A stretch of 64,000 nucleotides of DNA from Pseudoxanthomonas wuyuanensis (GCF_900215535.1 NZ_OCND01000010.1:85069-149068); one strand, 5' to 3'; shown: positions 29,870 to 40,608, counted from the stretch's first letter. Numbers and translations are program-made. The notes: generated by a model from the sequence alone, not told the origin.

Positions 29870-30592
29870 TCAGCGCGCGTCGAGCACGCTGCGCAGGAAC
29901 GGCACGGTGATCCGCCGTTGCGCCGCCAGCGATTCGCGGTCCAGCCGATCCAGCAACGCGACCAGGCTGCCGAGGTCGCGTTCGGTGCGCGCCAGCAGCC
30001 AGTCGATGGCCGCATCCTCCAGCACCAGGCCGCGACGCTGCGCGCGATCGCGCAGCAGCGCACGGCGGCCGTCATCATCCAGCGGCTGCAGGACCAGGCG
30101 CGTGCACTGCGACAGGCGCGAGCGCAGGTCCGGCAGCGACAGTCCCAGCGCATCCGGCACCTCGCGCGCGGTGTAAAGCACGTTGATGCCGGCAGCGCGC
30201 GCGCGGTTGTGGAAATCGAACAGCGCGATTTCGTCCTCGCGCTGGCCGGCGATCGCTTCCAGCCCATCCAGCGCGATCACGTCGTTGCCTTCCAGCGCAT
30301 CCAGCGCATCGCGCAGCCTGCCGGCGGCCGCGGCCATCGGCAGATAGGCCACGCGCAGGCCAGCCTGTTCGGCCGCGGCGCACAGCGCCAGCGCCAGATG
30401 GGTCTTGCCGGTGCGCGCCGCGCCGGCCAGGTAGATCCAGTCGGCATGCGGCTGCCCGGCCAGCGCCTGCAGCTGCGCCAGCGCGCCGTTGGGCGCAGCG
30501 ATGAAACTCTCGAAACGCTGTTCCGGCGGATAGCGCAGCGCCAGCGGCAGTTGCGGAGTAACGCCGTGCGAAGGTCCAGGCGGTTGCGTCAC
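29870..30592 (-). CDS. hda: DnaA regulatory inactivator Hda
   Basis: This 240-residue DnaA-like AAA+ protein lacks the DNA-binding domain of DnaA. It has a P-loop-like AARTGKTHLALAL, a Walker B-like VIALDGLEAIAG, and the LYTAREVPDALGLSLPDLRSR segment typical of Hda. An early QLPLAL motif near residue 15 fits the sliding-clamp-binding motif by which Hda binds DnaN. With the clamp it promotes ATP hydrolysis by DnaA after initiation. It overlaps the upstream transporter gene by four bases. Confidence 0.93.
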   Translation of the reverse strand: MTQPPGPSHGVTPQLPLALRYPPEQRFESFIAAPNGALAQLQALAGQPHADWIYLAGAARTGKTHLALALCAAAEQAGLRVAYLPMAAAAGRLRDALDALEGNDVIALDGLEAIAGQREDEIALFDFHNRARAAGINVLYTAREVPDALGLSLPDLRSRLSQCTRLVLQPLDDDGRRALLRDRAQRRGLVLEDAAIDWLLARTERDLGSLVALLDRLDRESLAAQRRITVPFLRSVLDAR

Positions 30593-31752
30593 TTGCCGTC
30601 GCGATCCTGCGGTGGCGTTTCTCCGATCGCGCCGTTGTCGATGTAGGAATCGAGCAGGATCGCGGGCCGGTCGCCGGCGTACAGCGGGCTGCGCGTGTAC
30701 TGCTCATGCGCATAGCGCAACATCACATTGGCCACCGCCGCCACCGGCAGCGCCAGCAGCATGCCAAGGAAACCGAACAACTGGCCGCCGGCCATGATTG
30801 CGAAGATCACCGCGACCGGATGCAGGCCGATGCGGTCGCCGACGATGCGCGGGGTCAGCACGTAGCCTTCCAGCATCTGGCCGACGACGAACACCGCCAT
30901 CACCAGCGCCACCAGCGTCCAGTCGCCGCCGGACTGCACCAGCGCTGCCACCACGCCCAGCACGATGCCTATCGCGGTACCCAGGTACGGTACGAAGCTG
31001 ATCAGTCCGGCGATGATGCCGATCAGCAGGCCCAGCTTCAGGCCCACGATGGACAGGCCGGCGGCGTAGATCGCGCCCAGCGCCAGCATCACCAGGAACT
31101 GCCCGCGCAGGAAGGCGCCGAGCACGTCGTTGGATTCGCGTGCCAGCCTGCCGACCGTGCCAATGTGATCGCGCGGCACCAATGCGGCGATACGCTCGAC
31201 CAGCTTGTCCCAGTCGCGCAGGAAATAGAACGTCAGGATCGGCAGCAGCACGATGTTGGCCACCCATGCCATCACCGCAAACCCCGAGCGCGACAGATGG
31301 CCGAAGAACGTCGCGGCCACGCCGCCGGCCTGCTGCCAATGGCCGCGTATCCATTCCATGATCCGCTGCGGGTCCAGCCAGCTGACCAGTTCCAATCCGG
31401 TGCGCTGCTCAACCCACGGAATGGCCGTCTGCACGAACCAGTCGCGATAGGTCGGCAACGACTCCACCAGTTCCATGATCTGGCGCTCGATCATCGGCAC
31501 CAGGATGATCAGCGCCAGCGACAGCAGCAGCACCATCAGTGTGAACACCAGCACCACCGCGGTCGTGCGCGAGCGCCCCCGGCGTTCGAGCCGGTCCACC
31601 CACGGATCACCCAGCCAGCCCAGCAGCGCGGCAAGCACGAACGGGGTCAGCACCGGCGCCAGCAGCCAGATCAGCCAGCCGGCGATCACCGCGATGATCA
31701 GCCACTGCCAGCGGCGCGCCAGCGTACTTGCGGAAGCGGAAGGAAGATCCAT
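30589..31752 (-). CDS. AI-2E family transporter (PerM/TqsA-like)
   Basis: The protein has 387 residues from the ATG at 31752. The frame remains open far upstream, but the sequence before 31752 lies over the DUF2066 gene. It has about eight membrane segments: two near the N-terminus, a long periplasmic/cytoplasmic middle (about 85-145) and a C-terminal bundle containing GLISFVPYLGTAIGIVLGV and LTPRIVGDRIGLHPVAVIFA, which are family signatures. The family includes exporters of autoinducer-2 and sodium/proton antiporters; the cargo here is unknown. Placement directly before hda is common in proteobacteria. Confidence 0.9.
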   Translation of the reverse strand: MDLPSASASTLARRWQWLIIAVIAGWLIWLLAPVLTPFVLAALLGWLGDPWVDRLERRGRSRTTAVVLVFTLMVLLLSLALIILVPMIERQIMELVESLPTYRDWFVQTAIPWVEQRTGLELVSWLDPQRIMEWIRGHWQQAGGVAATFFGHLSRSGFAVMAWVANIVLLPILTFYFLRDWDKLVERIAALVPRDHIGTVGRLARESNDVLGAFLRGQFLVMLALGAIYAAGLSIVGLKLGLLIGIIAGLISFVPYLGTAIGIVLGVVAALVQSGGDWTLVALVMAVFVVGQMLEGYVLTPRIVGDRIGLHPVAVIFAIMAGGQLFGFLGMLLALPVAAVANVMLRYAHEQYTRSPLYAGDRPAILLDSYIDNGAIGETPPQDRDGK

Positions 31753-31763
31753 ATTCGGTCGGC

Positions 31764-32879
31764 TCACTGCATGCGGTAGGTGGGTGGCTGCCCTTCGATG
31801 CCGGGCTCGCTCCCGTCGACGAAGGGAGCATCGTCGCCCAGCATGCGCCGGAATCCGGACAGCCCGGACAGCAGTTCCAGATCCAGTTCGAGCCGGTCGC
31901 CGCTGGCATGTACCGGTACGATCCGGCGCACCACCGCCATCTTCTGCAGATAACCGGTCAGGCGCAGATAATCGTCGGCACTGTCCAGGCCGGTGAAAAC
32001 CACCCGGTAGACGCCGGCAGGCCCGGCACTGCCCTGCTTGCCGTAGCGCTTGACCAACGCATCGGCGGCGCCGTCGGCGCCCGAGGCCATCGCCCGCCGG
32101 GCATCCGGGTCGCTGACCGACCAGTTGGAAAGCACCCGTCCGCCGTCGACGAACACCCAGTCGGCAGTCCAGCCACCGTTGGCGCGATAGAGCTTGCCGA
32201 CCAGTTGCATCGGCGGGCTGTAGCGCGCCGATGCACGCGCCACCGCGGCGGTGTCCTGGCGCCAGATGGCGCCGACCAGGGCCTGTTCGGCAGCGCTGCC
32301 GCCGGGCAAGCCCAGGCTGAAGCCGCGCTCGATGGCGCGGTTGAGCAATGGCCGCGCCGCATTGGACTGCTGCAGCCCGACCAGGCGCGGCCCGCTGCCA
32401 TCGTTGATCGCCAGCCACACCACCGGCTTGGGCCGCGGCTGCGGCCACACTGGCAGCCCCAGCGCACCGGCCAGTGCGTCCACGTCCTCCTGCTTGAAGC
32501 GCACTACCAGCGTGGAGCGGAAAGTGGGCGCACCGCTTGGCGAAGTGCCCTGATCCTGGCGGTAGTCGTAGCTGTCCACATAGTTCTTTGCGTTGCGCAG
32601 TTCCGCACCAACACCGGGACGGCCGGCGGCGTTGCGATCGCCCGACAGCTTGGCCAGCACCACGCCCAGCGCGCGCGCGAAGGCGCCCAGCCGTTCGGGT
32701 TCGGCCTGGCCGTTGACCGGCACCTCCGCCTGGTAGACGCCGCGCGCGCCGGCGGCATCGCCTTCGGTGCGCAGGTCCGACTGCGCCCAGGCCACAACAG
32801 GCAGGAATGCCGCCCCCACCAGGCAGGTACCCGCCAGGGACAACAAGACAGCGAAGACACAAGCAGAAATCCGGCGCAT
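31764..32879 (-). CDS. DUF2066 domain periplasmic protein
   Basis: The protein has 371 residues from the ATG at 32879, which starts a signal peptide ([20 protein letters not shown], cleaved near VVAWA). The mature part begins with the DUF2066 pattern: [20 protein letters not shown], then [21 protein letters not shown] sequence and [18 protein letters not shown]. The function of DUF2066 is unknown. In gammaproteobacteria it commonly sits next to purM and the AI-2E/hda genes, as here. It is divergent from purM with 137 bases between them. Confidence 0.88.
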   Translation of the reverse strand: MRRISACVFAVLLSLAGTCLVGAAFLPVVAWAQSDLRTEGDAAGARGVYQAEVPVNGQAEPERLGAFARALGVVLAKLSGDRNAAGRPGVGAELRNAKNYVDSYDYRQDQGTSPSGAPTFRSTLVVRFKQEDVDALAGALGLPVWPQPRPKPVVWLAINDGSGPRLVGLQQSNAARPLLNRAIERGFSLGLPGGSAAEQALVGAIWRQDTAAVARASARYSPPMQLVGKLYRANGGWTADWVFVDGGRVLSNWSVSDPDARRAMASGADGAADALVKRYGKQGSAGPAGVYRVVFTGLDSADDYLRLTGYLQKMAVVRRIVPVHASGDRLELDLELLSGLSGFRRMLGDDAPFVDGSEPGIEGQPPTYRMQ

Positions 32880-33016
32880 CGAGCATCCTAAGAGCAGCCA
32901 ATCGTGGGAATTGTTGCCCGAATGACGCTCCGGCGCCAACGCCGTTCGTTCAGGACGGTCCGAATCGGCTCCGGATTCCTTTAAAATTGCGCCTCTTGCC
33001 CCAGCGACGAACCCCC

Positions 33017-34078
33017 GTGACCCAGCCTACGCCGCCCGCCCCCACTCCGCTGACCTACCGCGACGCGGGAGTCGACATCGACGCCGGCAATGAACTGGTC
33101 GAACGCATCAAGCCGCTGGTCAGGCGCAGCTTCCGCCCGGAGGTGATGGGCGGTCTGGGCGGATTCGGCGCGCTGTTCGATCTGTCCGGCAAATACCGCG
33201 AGCCGGTACTGGTGTCGGGTACCGACGGCGTCGGCACCAAGCTGAAACTGGCCCAGCAGTTGAACCGCCACGACACCATCGGCATCGACCTGGTCGGCAT
33301 GTGCGTCAACGACGTGCTGGTGCAGGGCGCCGAGCCGTTGTTCTTCCTGGACTACTTCGCCACCGGCAAGCTGGACGTGGACTCCACGGTGGCCGTGGTC
33401 GGCGGCATCGCCAGGGGCTGCGAACTGTCCGGTTGCGCGCTGATCGGCGGCGAAACCGCTGAGATGCCCGACATGTACGGCCCCGGCGAATACGACCTGG
33501 CCGGCTTCACTGTCGGCGCGGTGGAAAAATCCAGGCTGCTGGACGGCGCCAGGGTCCGCGCCGGCGATGTGCTGATCGGGCTGGCCTCCAGCGGCGCGCA
33601 TTCCAACGGCTATTCGCTGATCCGGCGCATCTTCGACCGCGCCGGCCGCCCGGCCGATCTGGATCTGGGCGGGGTCAAGCTGGTCGATGCGCTGATGGCG
33701 CCGACCACGCTGTACGTGAAGCCGGTGCTGGACCTGTTGAAAACGCATGACGCAACCGGCGCCATCCACGCAATGGCGCACATCACCGGCGGCGGCCTGA
33801 CCGAGAACATCATCCGCGTAGTGCCCGAAGGCCTGGGCCTGGACATCGCCGCCAGCGCATGGACGCTGCCGCCGGTGTTCGACTGGCTGCAGCGCGAAGG
33901 CGCGGTGGCCGATGCCGAGATGTGGCGCACCTTCAACTGCGGCATCGGCTTTGTGCTGATTGTGGCGGCCGAACAGGTCGCCGCGGCGGAATCGGATCTG
34001 GTCCGTCTTGGCCTGTCGCACTGGCGCATCGGCGAAGTGGTGAAGGCCGGCGGCGCGGAACGCGTGCGAATCGGCTGA
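33017..34078 (+). CDS. purM: Phosphoribosylformylglycinamidine cyclo-ligase PurM
   Basis: The protein has 353 residues from a GTG at 33017 (reads [20 protein letters not shown]). No in-frame ATG lies between the upstream DNA and the conserved [19 protein letters not shown] start, so GTG is the best choice. Conserved motifs are [48 protein letters not shown] and [12 protein letters not shown]. It closes the imidazole ring (AIR synthesis) in purine biosynthesis. A purN gene follows after one intervening membrane-protein gene. Confidence 0.95.
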   Translation: MTQPTPPAPTPLTYRDAGVDIDAGNELVERIKPLVRRSFRPEVMGGLGGFGALFDLSGKYREPVLVSGTDGVGTKLKLAQQLNRHDTIGIDLVGMCVNDVLVQGAEPLFFLDYFATGKLDVDSTVAVVGGIARGCELSGCALIGGETAEMPDMYGPGEYDLAGFTVGAVEKSRLLDGARVRAGDVLIGLASSGAHSNGYSLIRRIFDRAGRPADLDLGGVKLVDALMAPTTLYVKPVLDLLKTHDATGAIHAMAHITGGGLTENIIRVVPEGLGLDIAASAWTLPPVFDWLQREGAVADAEMWRTFNCGIGFVLIVAAEQVAAAESDLVRLGLSHWRIGEVVKAGGAERVRIG

Positions 34079-34222
34079 TCACTCCTGGGGCCTGTTGCCG
34101 TCCGGGACAGGTCGCGCCGCCACCGGGCGCGTGCCGGACCCGCCCGTCGCTGCGCCACGCACATTCACCTGACGACCGCCGGAAAGCAACGTGACTTATT
34201 CCAACAGCGTTAACAGGCCCTG

Positions 34223-34840
34223 ATGGCGACCGGCAAGAAGATCGCCTTCGCGCTGGCGCTGGCCGTGTTCGCGGCCAGCTGGATCGCGCCGCTGTGGCCG
34301 CTGGAGCAGGCCCTGCACAGCAGCCTGACCGTGGTCGGCCTGGTATGGCTGGTCCTGCACGACCGGCGCTGGCCGATGCTGACCTCGCATTTCGCGCTGA
34401 TCTGCTTTTTCATCATCGTGCATTCGGTGGCCGCACGCTGGCTGTACTCCAACGTGCCCTACGAAGACTGGCTGCAGGCGCTGCTGGGCTGGTCGCCCGG
34501 CCAGGCTTTCGGCTGGCAGCGCAATCATTTCGACCGTCTCATCCACCTGCTGTACGGGATCTGTTTCGCGCCGCCGGTACGCCGTCACCTGCAGCAACGC
34601 TGGCCGCTGCTGACGCCCAGCCAGGCATTCATGTTGACGCTGATGCTGGTCATGTGCAGCAGCCTGCTGTACGAATGGCTGGAATGGGGCATCGCGCTGT
34701 TGCTGTCGCCGGAAGCGGCCGAATCCTACAACGGCCAGCAGGGCGACATCTGGGATGCCCATGCCGACATGCTGCTGGCCACGCTGGGCGCACTGGTGGC
34801 CTGGCCGCTGGGCAAGCGCGCCCGCAGGGCCGGCGCATGA
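34223..34840 (+). CDS. DUF2238 family membrane protein
   Basis: This 205-residue protein has about six hydrophobic segments and the features of the YjdF-like DUF2238 family: FIIVHSVAARWLYSNVPYED, FDRLIHLLYGICFAPPVRRH, LLYEWLEWGIALLLSPEAAE and GDIWDAHADMLLATLGALV. The acidic and His residues near the membrane borders are conserved in the family. The function is unknown. It overlaps purN by four bases (ATGA) and lies about 145 bases after purM, so it probably belongs to the pur operon. Confidence 0.85.
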   Translation: MATGKKIAFALALAVFAASWIAPLWPLEQALHSSLTVVGLVWLVLHDRRWPMLTSHFALICFFIIVHSVAARWLYSNVPYEDWLQALLGWSPGQAFGWQRNHFDRLIHLLYGICFAPPVRRHLQQRWPLLTPSQAFMLTLMLVMCSSLLYEWLEWGIALLLSPEAAESYNGQQGDIWDAHADMLLATLGALVAWPLGKRARRAGA

Positions 34841-35499
34841 GCCGGCGCCTGGCGGTACTGGTTTCCGGCCGCGGCAGCAACCTGCAGGCCTTGCTGGACG
34901 CCATCGCGCAGCAGCGGCTGGATGCCGAGATCGTCGGCGTGTTCTCCGACAAGGCCGACGCCCATGCCCTGCAACGGGTCGCCGCGCCGTTGCGCTGGAG
35001 CGCCGACCCCAAGGCGTTTGCCAGCCGCGCCGGTTTCGACGCCGAGCTGGCCGACGCGGTACAGGCGGTGCGCCCGGACTGGGTGGTCTGCGCCGGCTAT
35101 ATGCGCATCCTGGGCGCCAGCTTTGTGGCCCGCTTCGAAGGCCGGTTGCTGAACATCCATCCATCGCTGCTGCCCAGGTACCGCGGCCTGCACACCCACG
35201 CGCGTGCGCTGGAAGCCGGCGATACGGAACACGGCGCCAGCGTGCATTTCGTCGTGCCTGAACTGGATGCCGGCACCGTCATCGCCCAGGCGCCGATACC
35301 GGTGCTGCCCGGCGATACCCCAGAAACCCTGGCGGCGCGGCTGCTGCCACGCGAGCATGCGCTGCTGGTGGCGGCCGTAGGCCTGGCCGCCAGCGGGCGG
35401 CTGGCTGAACGGGGCGGGCAGGCGTTTTGCGATGCTCAGCCCTTATTAAAGCCGCTGGTCCTAGATTCGTCGGGAAATCTCCCTCCCATCTGCCCGTGA
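34837..35499 (+). CDS. purN: Phosphoribosylglycinamide formyltransferase PurN
   Basis: The protein has 220 residues from the ATG at 34837 within the stop of the membrane-protein gene. It shows the substrate phosphate loop VSGRGSNLQALLDAI near the N-terminus, AGYMRILGASFV, the catalytic Asn/His segment LLNIHPSLLPRYRGLHTHA and the catalytic Asp in VPELDAGTVIAQA. It uses 10-formyltetrahydrofolate to formylate GAR. The C-terminus is slightly longer than in the E. coli enzyme (212 residues). Confidence 0.95.
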   Translation: MSRRLAVLVSGRGSNLQALLDAIAQQRLDAEIVGVFSDKADAHALQRVAAPLRWSADPKAFASRAGFDAELADAVQAVRPDWVVCAGYMRILGASFVARFEGRLLNIHPSLLPRYRGLHTHARALEAGDTEHGASVHFVVPELDAGTVIAQAPIPVLPGDTPETLAARLLPREHALLVAAVGLAASGRLAERGGQAFCDAQPLLKPLVLDSSGNLPPICP

Positions 35500-35503
35500 A
35501 CCC

Positions 35504-36220
35504 ATGCCCCCCTTGTCCGTGCGTGTCCTGTCGCTAGGGCTGCTGTTCCTGTCCACCGGGCCTGCCCTGGCGCTGGAGCCGTTCCTGGCCACCTACCAGG
35601 CCTACAACGAAGGCAAGTTGGCCGGCGCCGCGACGATGAAGGTGTCCCATCACGGCGGCAGCCGCTGGCAGGTGGATCTGGCCATCACCGGCACCCGCGG
35701 CTTCGCCCGCCTGGCGCGCCTGAACATCGAGCAGAGCACGGTGTTCGACGCCACCGGCGAGCAATACCGCCCGCTGAGCCAGGCCACCGTCCAGAAGGCG
35801 CTGTTCAGCGGCAAACGGATGGTCGGCACCTACGACTGGAACGCCGGCACCGCGCAGTGGCTGGGCGACATCAAGAAGAAGCGGCGCGCGCCGCTGCCGC
35901 TGCAGCCCGGCGACATGAGCGCGCTGTTGATGAACCTGGCGGTCATTCGCGATGCTGAACCGGGCAAGCCGCTGAACTACCGGGTGGTCGACAACGGCCG
36001 CATCCGCGAGTATGACTACCTGGTTGCCGAACAGACCGAAATCATCGCCGTCGAGGACCTCAGCTACGATGCCATGCGCATCGCCCGCACCAACGGCGGC
36101 AACGACGAAACCATTTTCTGGGTGGCCAATGGCGTCCCCACCCCCGTGCGCATCCTGCAGCGGGAAGACGGCCAGGACGGAGTCGATTTGCGACTGGTCG
36201 ATTACCAAGGAGTGCAATAA
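35504..36220 (+). CDS. DUF3108 domain periplasmic protein, first copy
   Basis: This 238-residue protein has a signal peptide cleaved after GPALA and a DUF3108 beta-barrel-like domain: LEPFLATYQAYNEGKLAGAA, PLSQATVQKALFSGKRM, then LPLQPGDMSALLMNLAVIRD and PTPVRILQREDGQDGVDLRL. It starts 4 bases after purN. The next gene is a paralogue with the same sequence landmarks. The family is periplasmic and of unknown function; its shape suggests lipid or outer-membrane-associated binding, but this is inference. Confidence 0.86.
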   Translation: MPPLSVRVLSLGLLFLSTGPALALEPFLATYQAYNEGKLAGAATMKVSHHGGSRWQVDLAITGTRGFARLARLNIEQSTVFDATGEQYRPLSQATVQKALFSGKRMVGTYDWNAGTAQWLGDIKKKRRAPLPLQPGDMSALLMNLAVIRDAEPGKPLNYRVVDNGRIREYDYLVAEQTEIIAVEDLSYDAMRIARTNGGNDETIFWVANGVPTPVRILQREDGQDGVDLRLVDYQGVQ

Positions 36221-36222
36221 GC

Positions 36223-36915
36223 ATGAACTCACCCCACGTTTCAGGCATCCGCATCATCGCCGCCGCCGCGCTGCTGGCCAGCGTCGCCGCACCGGCTCAC
36301 GCGATCGAGGCATTCACCGCCAACTACCAGGCCAGCGCGATGGGCATGCAGGGCCAGGGCCAGATGACGGTGGCCCCGCAGGGCGGCAATCGCTGGCAGT
36401 ACAGCCTCAGCGTCAAGAACCAGGTGGTCGACCTGAGCCAGAAAACCGTCTTCGATGAGCACAACGGCCAGCTGCGGCCGCTGTCCAGCAGCGACAATTC
36501 GCGCGTGCTGATCAAGAAGAAGGCGGTCGACACCGTGTACGACTGGGACAAGGCGCAGGCCAGTTGGAGCGGCGACATCAAGCCCGACCGCGCTGGACCG
36601 ATCAAGCTGCAACCCGGCGACATGGACGCGCTGCTGGTCAACCTGGCCATCGTGCGCGACGTCGCGGCGGGCCGCAAGCCGCTCAGCTACCGTATGGTGG
36701 AAAGCGGCCGCGCCAAGAACATGACCTACCAGATCAGCGGCAAGGAAAAAGTCACCATCGCCGGCAAGCCGCACGACGCCACCAAAGTGACCCGCACCGA
36801 CGGCGACAAGCAGACCATCGTCTGGGTGGTCGCGGAAATCCCGGTGCCGGCGCGCATCCTGCAACGCGAAGACGGCCAGGACGCGATCGATCTGACCCTC
36901 ACCACCTGGCGCTGA
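36223..36915 (+). CDS. DUF3108 domain periplasmic protein, second copy
   Basis: This 230-residue protein, with a signal peptide cleaved after APAHA, begins 2 bases after the upstream stop. It repeats the upstream paralogue's landmarks: IEAFTANYQASAMGMQGQGQ, LRPLSSSDNSRVLIKKKAVD, IKLQPGDMDALLVNLAIVRD and PVPARILQREDGQDAIDLTL. The pair is clearly a tandem duplication. It is followed by a palindromic repeat and then a bidirectional terminator. Confidence 0.87.
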   Translation: MNSPHVSGIRIIAAAALLASVAAPAHAIEAFTANYQASAMGMQGQGQMTVAPQGGNRWQYSLSVKNQVVDLSQKTVFDEHNGQLRPLSSSDNSRVLIKKKAVDTVYDWDKAQASWSGDIKPDRAGPIKLQPGDMDALLVNLAIVRDVAAGRKPLSYRMVESGRAKNMTYQISGKEKVTIAGKPHDATKVTRTDGDKQTIVWVVAEIPVPARILQREDGQDAIDLTLTTWR

Positions 36916-36946
36916 TCCTGCCGTTGTCGCCAAGGCTCTGTTTTTC

Positions 36947-37013
36947 TGTAGGAGCGACGTAAGTCGCGATGAAGCTCTACCGGTAAGGCTTCGCGACTTA
37001 CGTCGCTCCTACA
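36947..37013. repeat. REP-like palindromic repeat, copy 3 (near-perfect)
   Basis: TGTAGGAGCGACGTAAGTCG (36947-36966) and CGACTTACGTCGCTCCTACA (36994-37013) are exact reverse complements around CGATGAAGCTCTACCGGTAA and GGCTTCG. This is the most regular copy of the family in the window. Confidence 0.93.
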
Positions 37014-37026
37014 GGGATAAAGAACC

Positions 37027-37056
37027 AAAAAAGCCCGGCGATGCCGGGCTTTTTCT
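37027..37056. terminator. Bidirectional terminator between DUF3108 and EF-hand genes
   Basis: AAAAAAGCCCGGC, GAT and GCCGGGCTTTTT form a 10-base-pair stem with A-run and T-run on the two sides. It serves the plus-strand purM-to-DUF3108 unit and the minus-strand EF-hand gene, whose stop is at 37057. Confidence 0.93.
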
Positions 37057-37368
37057 TTACTCAGGGCTGTCGTCGCTCTGGAACGTGGTCTTGCAGTCCA
37101 GCCGGATAGACCGCTTGTCCGCACGCCAGGCGTAGGCACGGCATTCGCGATTGCCCTGGCTGCTCTTCTCGACCACCACGGCGTAGAACGCCTGCATGAT
37201 TTCCTGTTCGGTCACCGTGCCATCGCCGTCCCAGTCCATATCCTCGCTGGGAATGCCGCTGGTGCCGGCGGCGCCGGTGAAATGCAGATAGGCCACCGCC
37301 GCCAGCAACACGACGACAAAGCCGATCAGGATCTTCCGGCGTAGCGAAAAGGTTCTGCTTGCTTTCAT
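37057..37368 (-). CDS. Small membrane-anchored EF-hand protein
   Basis: This 103-residue protein has one N-terminal membrane segment (residues 13-32, ILIGFVVVLLAAVAYLHF). A single EF-hand loop DWDGDGTVTEQEI follows, with canonical Asp residues at positions 1, 3 and 5 and Glu at 12, so calcium binding is likely. Two Cys residues near the end (RECRAYAW and RLDCKTTF) could form a disulfide if the domain is periplasmic. It is the gene next downstream of murA's 3' end on the same strand but has its own position upstream of a terminator. I do not recognise a named family. Confidence 0.75.
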   Translation of the reverse strand: MKASRTFSLRRKILIGFVVVLLAAVAYLHFTGAAGTSGIPSEDMDWDGDGTVTEQEIMQAFYAVVVEKSSQGNRECRAYAWRADKRSIRLDCKTTFQSDDSPE

Positions 37369-37377
37369 CGGCCCGCC

Positions 37378-38745
<1,368 letters not shown>

Positions 38746-38979
38746 TCAGGTTTGCGCTTCTTCTGGGGTCAGCGTCTTCAGCGCCATCGCATGAATCGCC
38801 CCGCCCATCAGATCGCCCAGGGTGGCGTAGACCATGCGGTGCCGGGCCAGCGGCAGTTTGCCGGCGAATGCCGCCGTCACCACGGTCGCCTCGAAGTGCA
38901 CGCCGTCCTCGCCGTGGACCTGGACGGTCGCGCCCGGCAGCCCGGTTTCGATCAGTTTACGGATGGTTTCGGCGTCCAA
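38746..38979 (-). CDS. ibaG: BolA family protein IbaG
   Basis: The protein has 77 residues from a TTG at 38979 (LDAETIRKLIETGLPGATVQ). The TTG has AGGA 8-11 bases upstream on the minus strand, and no ATG lies between it and the conserved BolA core, so TTG is the best start. Conserved features are the class II BolA loop VHGEDGVHFEATVV, LARHRMVYATLGDLM and the C-terminal IHAMALKTLTPEE. BolA-type proteins work with monothiol glutaredoxins in iron-sulfur trafficking; IbaG is usually next to murA, as here. Confidence 0.9.
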   Translation of the reverse strand: MDAETIRKLIETGLPGATVQVHGEDGVHFEATVVTAAFAGKLPLARHRMVYATLGDLMGGAIHAMALKTLTPEEAQT

Positions 38980-39032
38980 GGCGCTTTTCCTAATAAAATG
39001 GCCGCCTATTCTACCCTTGGCCTGGCGCCCGC

Positions 39033-40037
39033 ATGCCCTCTTTGCTTCCTTCCCGCGACACCGTGACCGCTGCCGGCCTGGCCAGCAGCGGACGGCGGGT
39101 GATCGAAATCGAATCGCGGGCGCTGGACGCGCTGGCCGCGCGCATCGATGGCACGTTTTCCGACGCTTGCCGGCTGATTCTGGCCAGCAAGGGGCGGGTG
39201 GTCGCCACCGGCATGGGCAAGTCCGGACATATCGCACGCAAGATCGCCGCGACGCTGGCTTCCACCGGCACACCGGCGTTCTACGTGCATCCGGGCGAAG
39301 CCGGCCACGGCGACCTGGGCATGATCACCGATGCCGATGTGGTGCTGGCGCTGTCCTATTCGGGCGAATCCGACGAAGTGCTGACCCTGCTGCCGGTGCT
39401 CAAGCGGCAGGGCAACGCGGTCATCGCGATGACCGGCAAGCCGCAGTCGACCCTGGCCCGCGAAGCCGACATCCATCTGGATGTCAGCGTGCCGGCCGAG
39501 GCCTGTCCGCTGGACCTGGCCCCGACCAGCAGCACCACCGCCACGCTGGCGATGGGCGATGCGCTGGCGGTGGCGCTGCTGGATGCGCGCGGCTTCACCG
39601 CCGACGACTTCGCCCGTTCGCACCCGGCCGGCAGCCTGGGGCGCCGGCTGCTGCTGCACATCACCGATGTGATGCACGCCGGCGATGACGTGCCGCGCGT
39701 CAGCGAAGACGCCACGCTCAGCGAAGCGCTGGTGGAGATGAGCCGCAAGCGCCTGGGCATGACCGCGGTGGTCGATAGCCGGCAACGGCTGGTGGGGCTG
39801 TTCACCGACGGCGATCTGCGCCGCACGCTGGACAATGCCGCGGTCGACGTGCGCACCGCCAGGATCGCCGGGCTGATGACCCGCGACCCCAAGACCATCG
39901 CCGCCGATCAGCTGGCGGCGGAGGCCGCGCGGCTGATGGAAACCCACAAGATCAGCGGTCTGATCGTGGTCGACGACGCGCACCGGCCGGTCGGCGCGCT
40001 CAATATTCATGACCTGTTGCGCGCGCGCGTGGTGTAA
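39033..40037 (+). CDS. kdsD: D-arabinose 5-phosphate isomerase KdsD
   Basis: This 334-residue protein has an N-terminal SIS domain (about 45-185: VVATGMGKSGHIARKIAATL, HPGEAGHGDLGMI, ALSYSGESDEVL, and LAPTSSTTATLAMGDALAVA) and two C-terminal CBS domains (about 210-334: RLGMTAVVDSRQRLVGLFTD and HKISGLIVVDDAHRPVGAL). It converts ribulose 5-phosphate to arabinose 5-phosphate for KDO. It heads the kdsD-kdsC-lptC-lptA-lptB cluster for LPS inner core synthesis and transport. Confidence 0.95.
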   Translation: MPSLLPSRDTVTAAGLASSGRRVIEIESRALDALAARIDGTFSDACRLILASKGRVVATGMGKSGHIARKIAATLASTGTPAFYVHPGEAGHGDLGMITDADVVLALSYSGESDEVLTLLPVLKRQGNAVIAMTGKPQSTLAREADIHLDVSVPAEACPLDLAPTSSTTATLAMGDALAVALLDARGFTADDFARSHPAGSLGRRLLLHITDVMHAGDDVPRVSEDATLSEALVEMSRKRLGMTAVVDSRQRLVGLFTDGDLRRTLDNAAVDVRTARIAGLMTRDPKTIAADQLAAEAARLMETHKISGLIVVDDAHRPVGALNIHDLLRARVV

Positions 40038-40044
40038 CGGGCCC

Positions 40045-40608
40045 ATGATGACTGATTCCGTGACCGGGTCCATGACCGCTCCCATTGCCGACGATCTGCG
40101 TGCCCGCGCAGCGCGCATCCGGCTGGCCTGCTTCGATGTGGACGGCACGCTGACCGACGGCCGCCTGTACTTCGACAGCGAAGGCCGTGAGCTGAAGGCC
40201 TTCCATGTGCTCGATGGCCAGGGGCTGGTGCTGCTGCGGCGTTGCGGCATTGCCGTCGTGCTGATCACCGCGCGCCAAGGCCGGGCCGCCGAACTGCGCG
40301 CCGCCGAGCTGGGCATCGCCATCCACAGCGGGGTCAAGGACAAACTGGCGGCGGTGAATGCCTTGTGCGCCGAAATGGACATCAGCCTGGAGCAGGTCGC
40401 CTTTGTCGGCGACGACCTGCCCGATCTGCCGGCGTTCAGGGCGGTCGGACTGGCGGTCGCGCCGGCCAACGCCCATCCGTGGACCGCGCAGCACGCGCAC
40501 TGGCAGACCCGCGCCGCTGGCGGCGAAGGCGCCGCGCGCGAGTTCTGCGACCTGCTGTTGACGGCGCAGGGACATCTGCCGGCCATCCTGGCGGGAACGC
40601 TGCCATGA
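40045..40608 (+). CDS. kdsC: 3-deoxy-D-manno-octulosonate 8-phosphate phosphatase KdsC
   Basis: The protein has 187 residues from the ATG at 40045, just after the kdsD stop; ATGs at 40048 and 40072 are alternatives that would shorten it slightly. It is a HAD-superfamily C0 phosphatase with FDVDGTLTDGRLYF (catalytic Asp), the VLITARQGRAAELRA segment, a Lys in HSGVKDKLAA and the metal-binding VGDDLPDLPAF. It releases phosphate from KDO-8-phosphate. The stop overlaps the lptC start (ATGA). Confidence 0.94.
   Translation: MMTDSVTGSMTAPIADDLRARAARIRLACFDVDGTLTDGRLYFDSEGRELKAFHVLDGQGLVLLRRCGIAVVLITARQGRAAELRAAELGIAIHSGVKDKLAAVNALCAEMDISLEQVAFVGDDLPDLPAFRAVGLAVAPANAHPWTAQHAHWQTRAAGGEGAAREFCDLLLTAQGHLPAILAGTLP

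Noticed and set aside
29276..29870. Remnant of an insertion sequence between murU and hda
   Set aside because: No transposase frame or target duplication was recognised; the inverted repeats fit a small structured repeat better.
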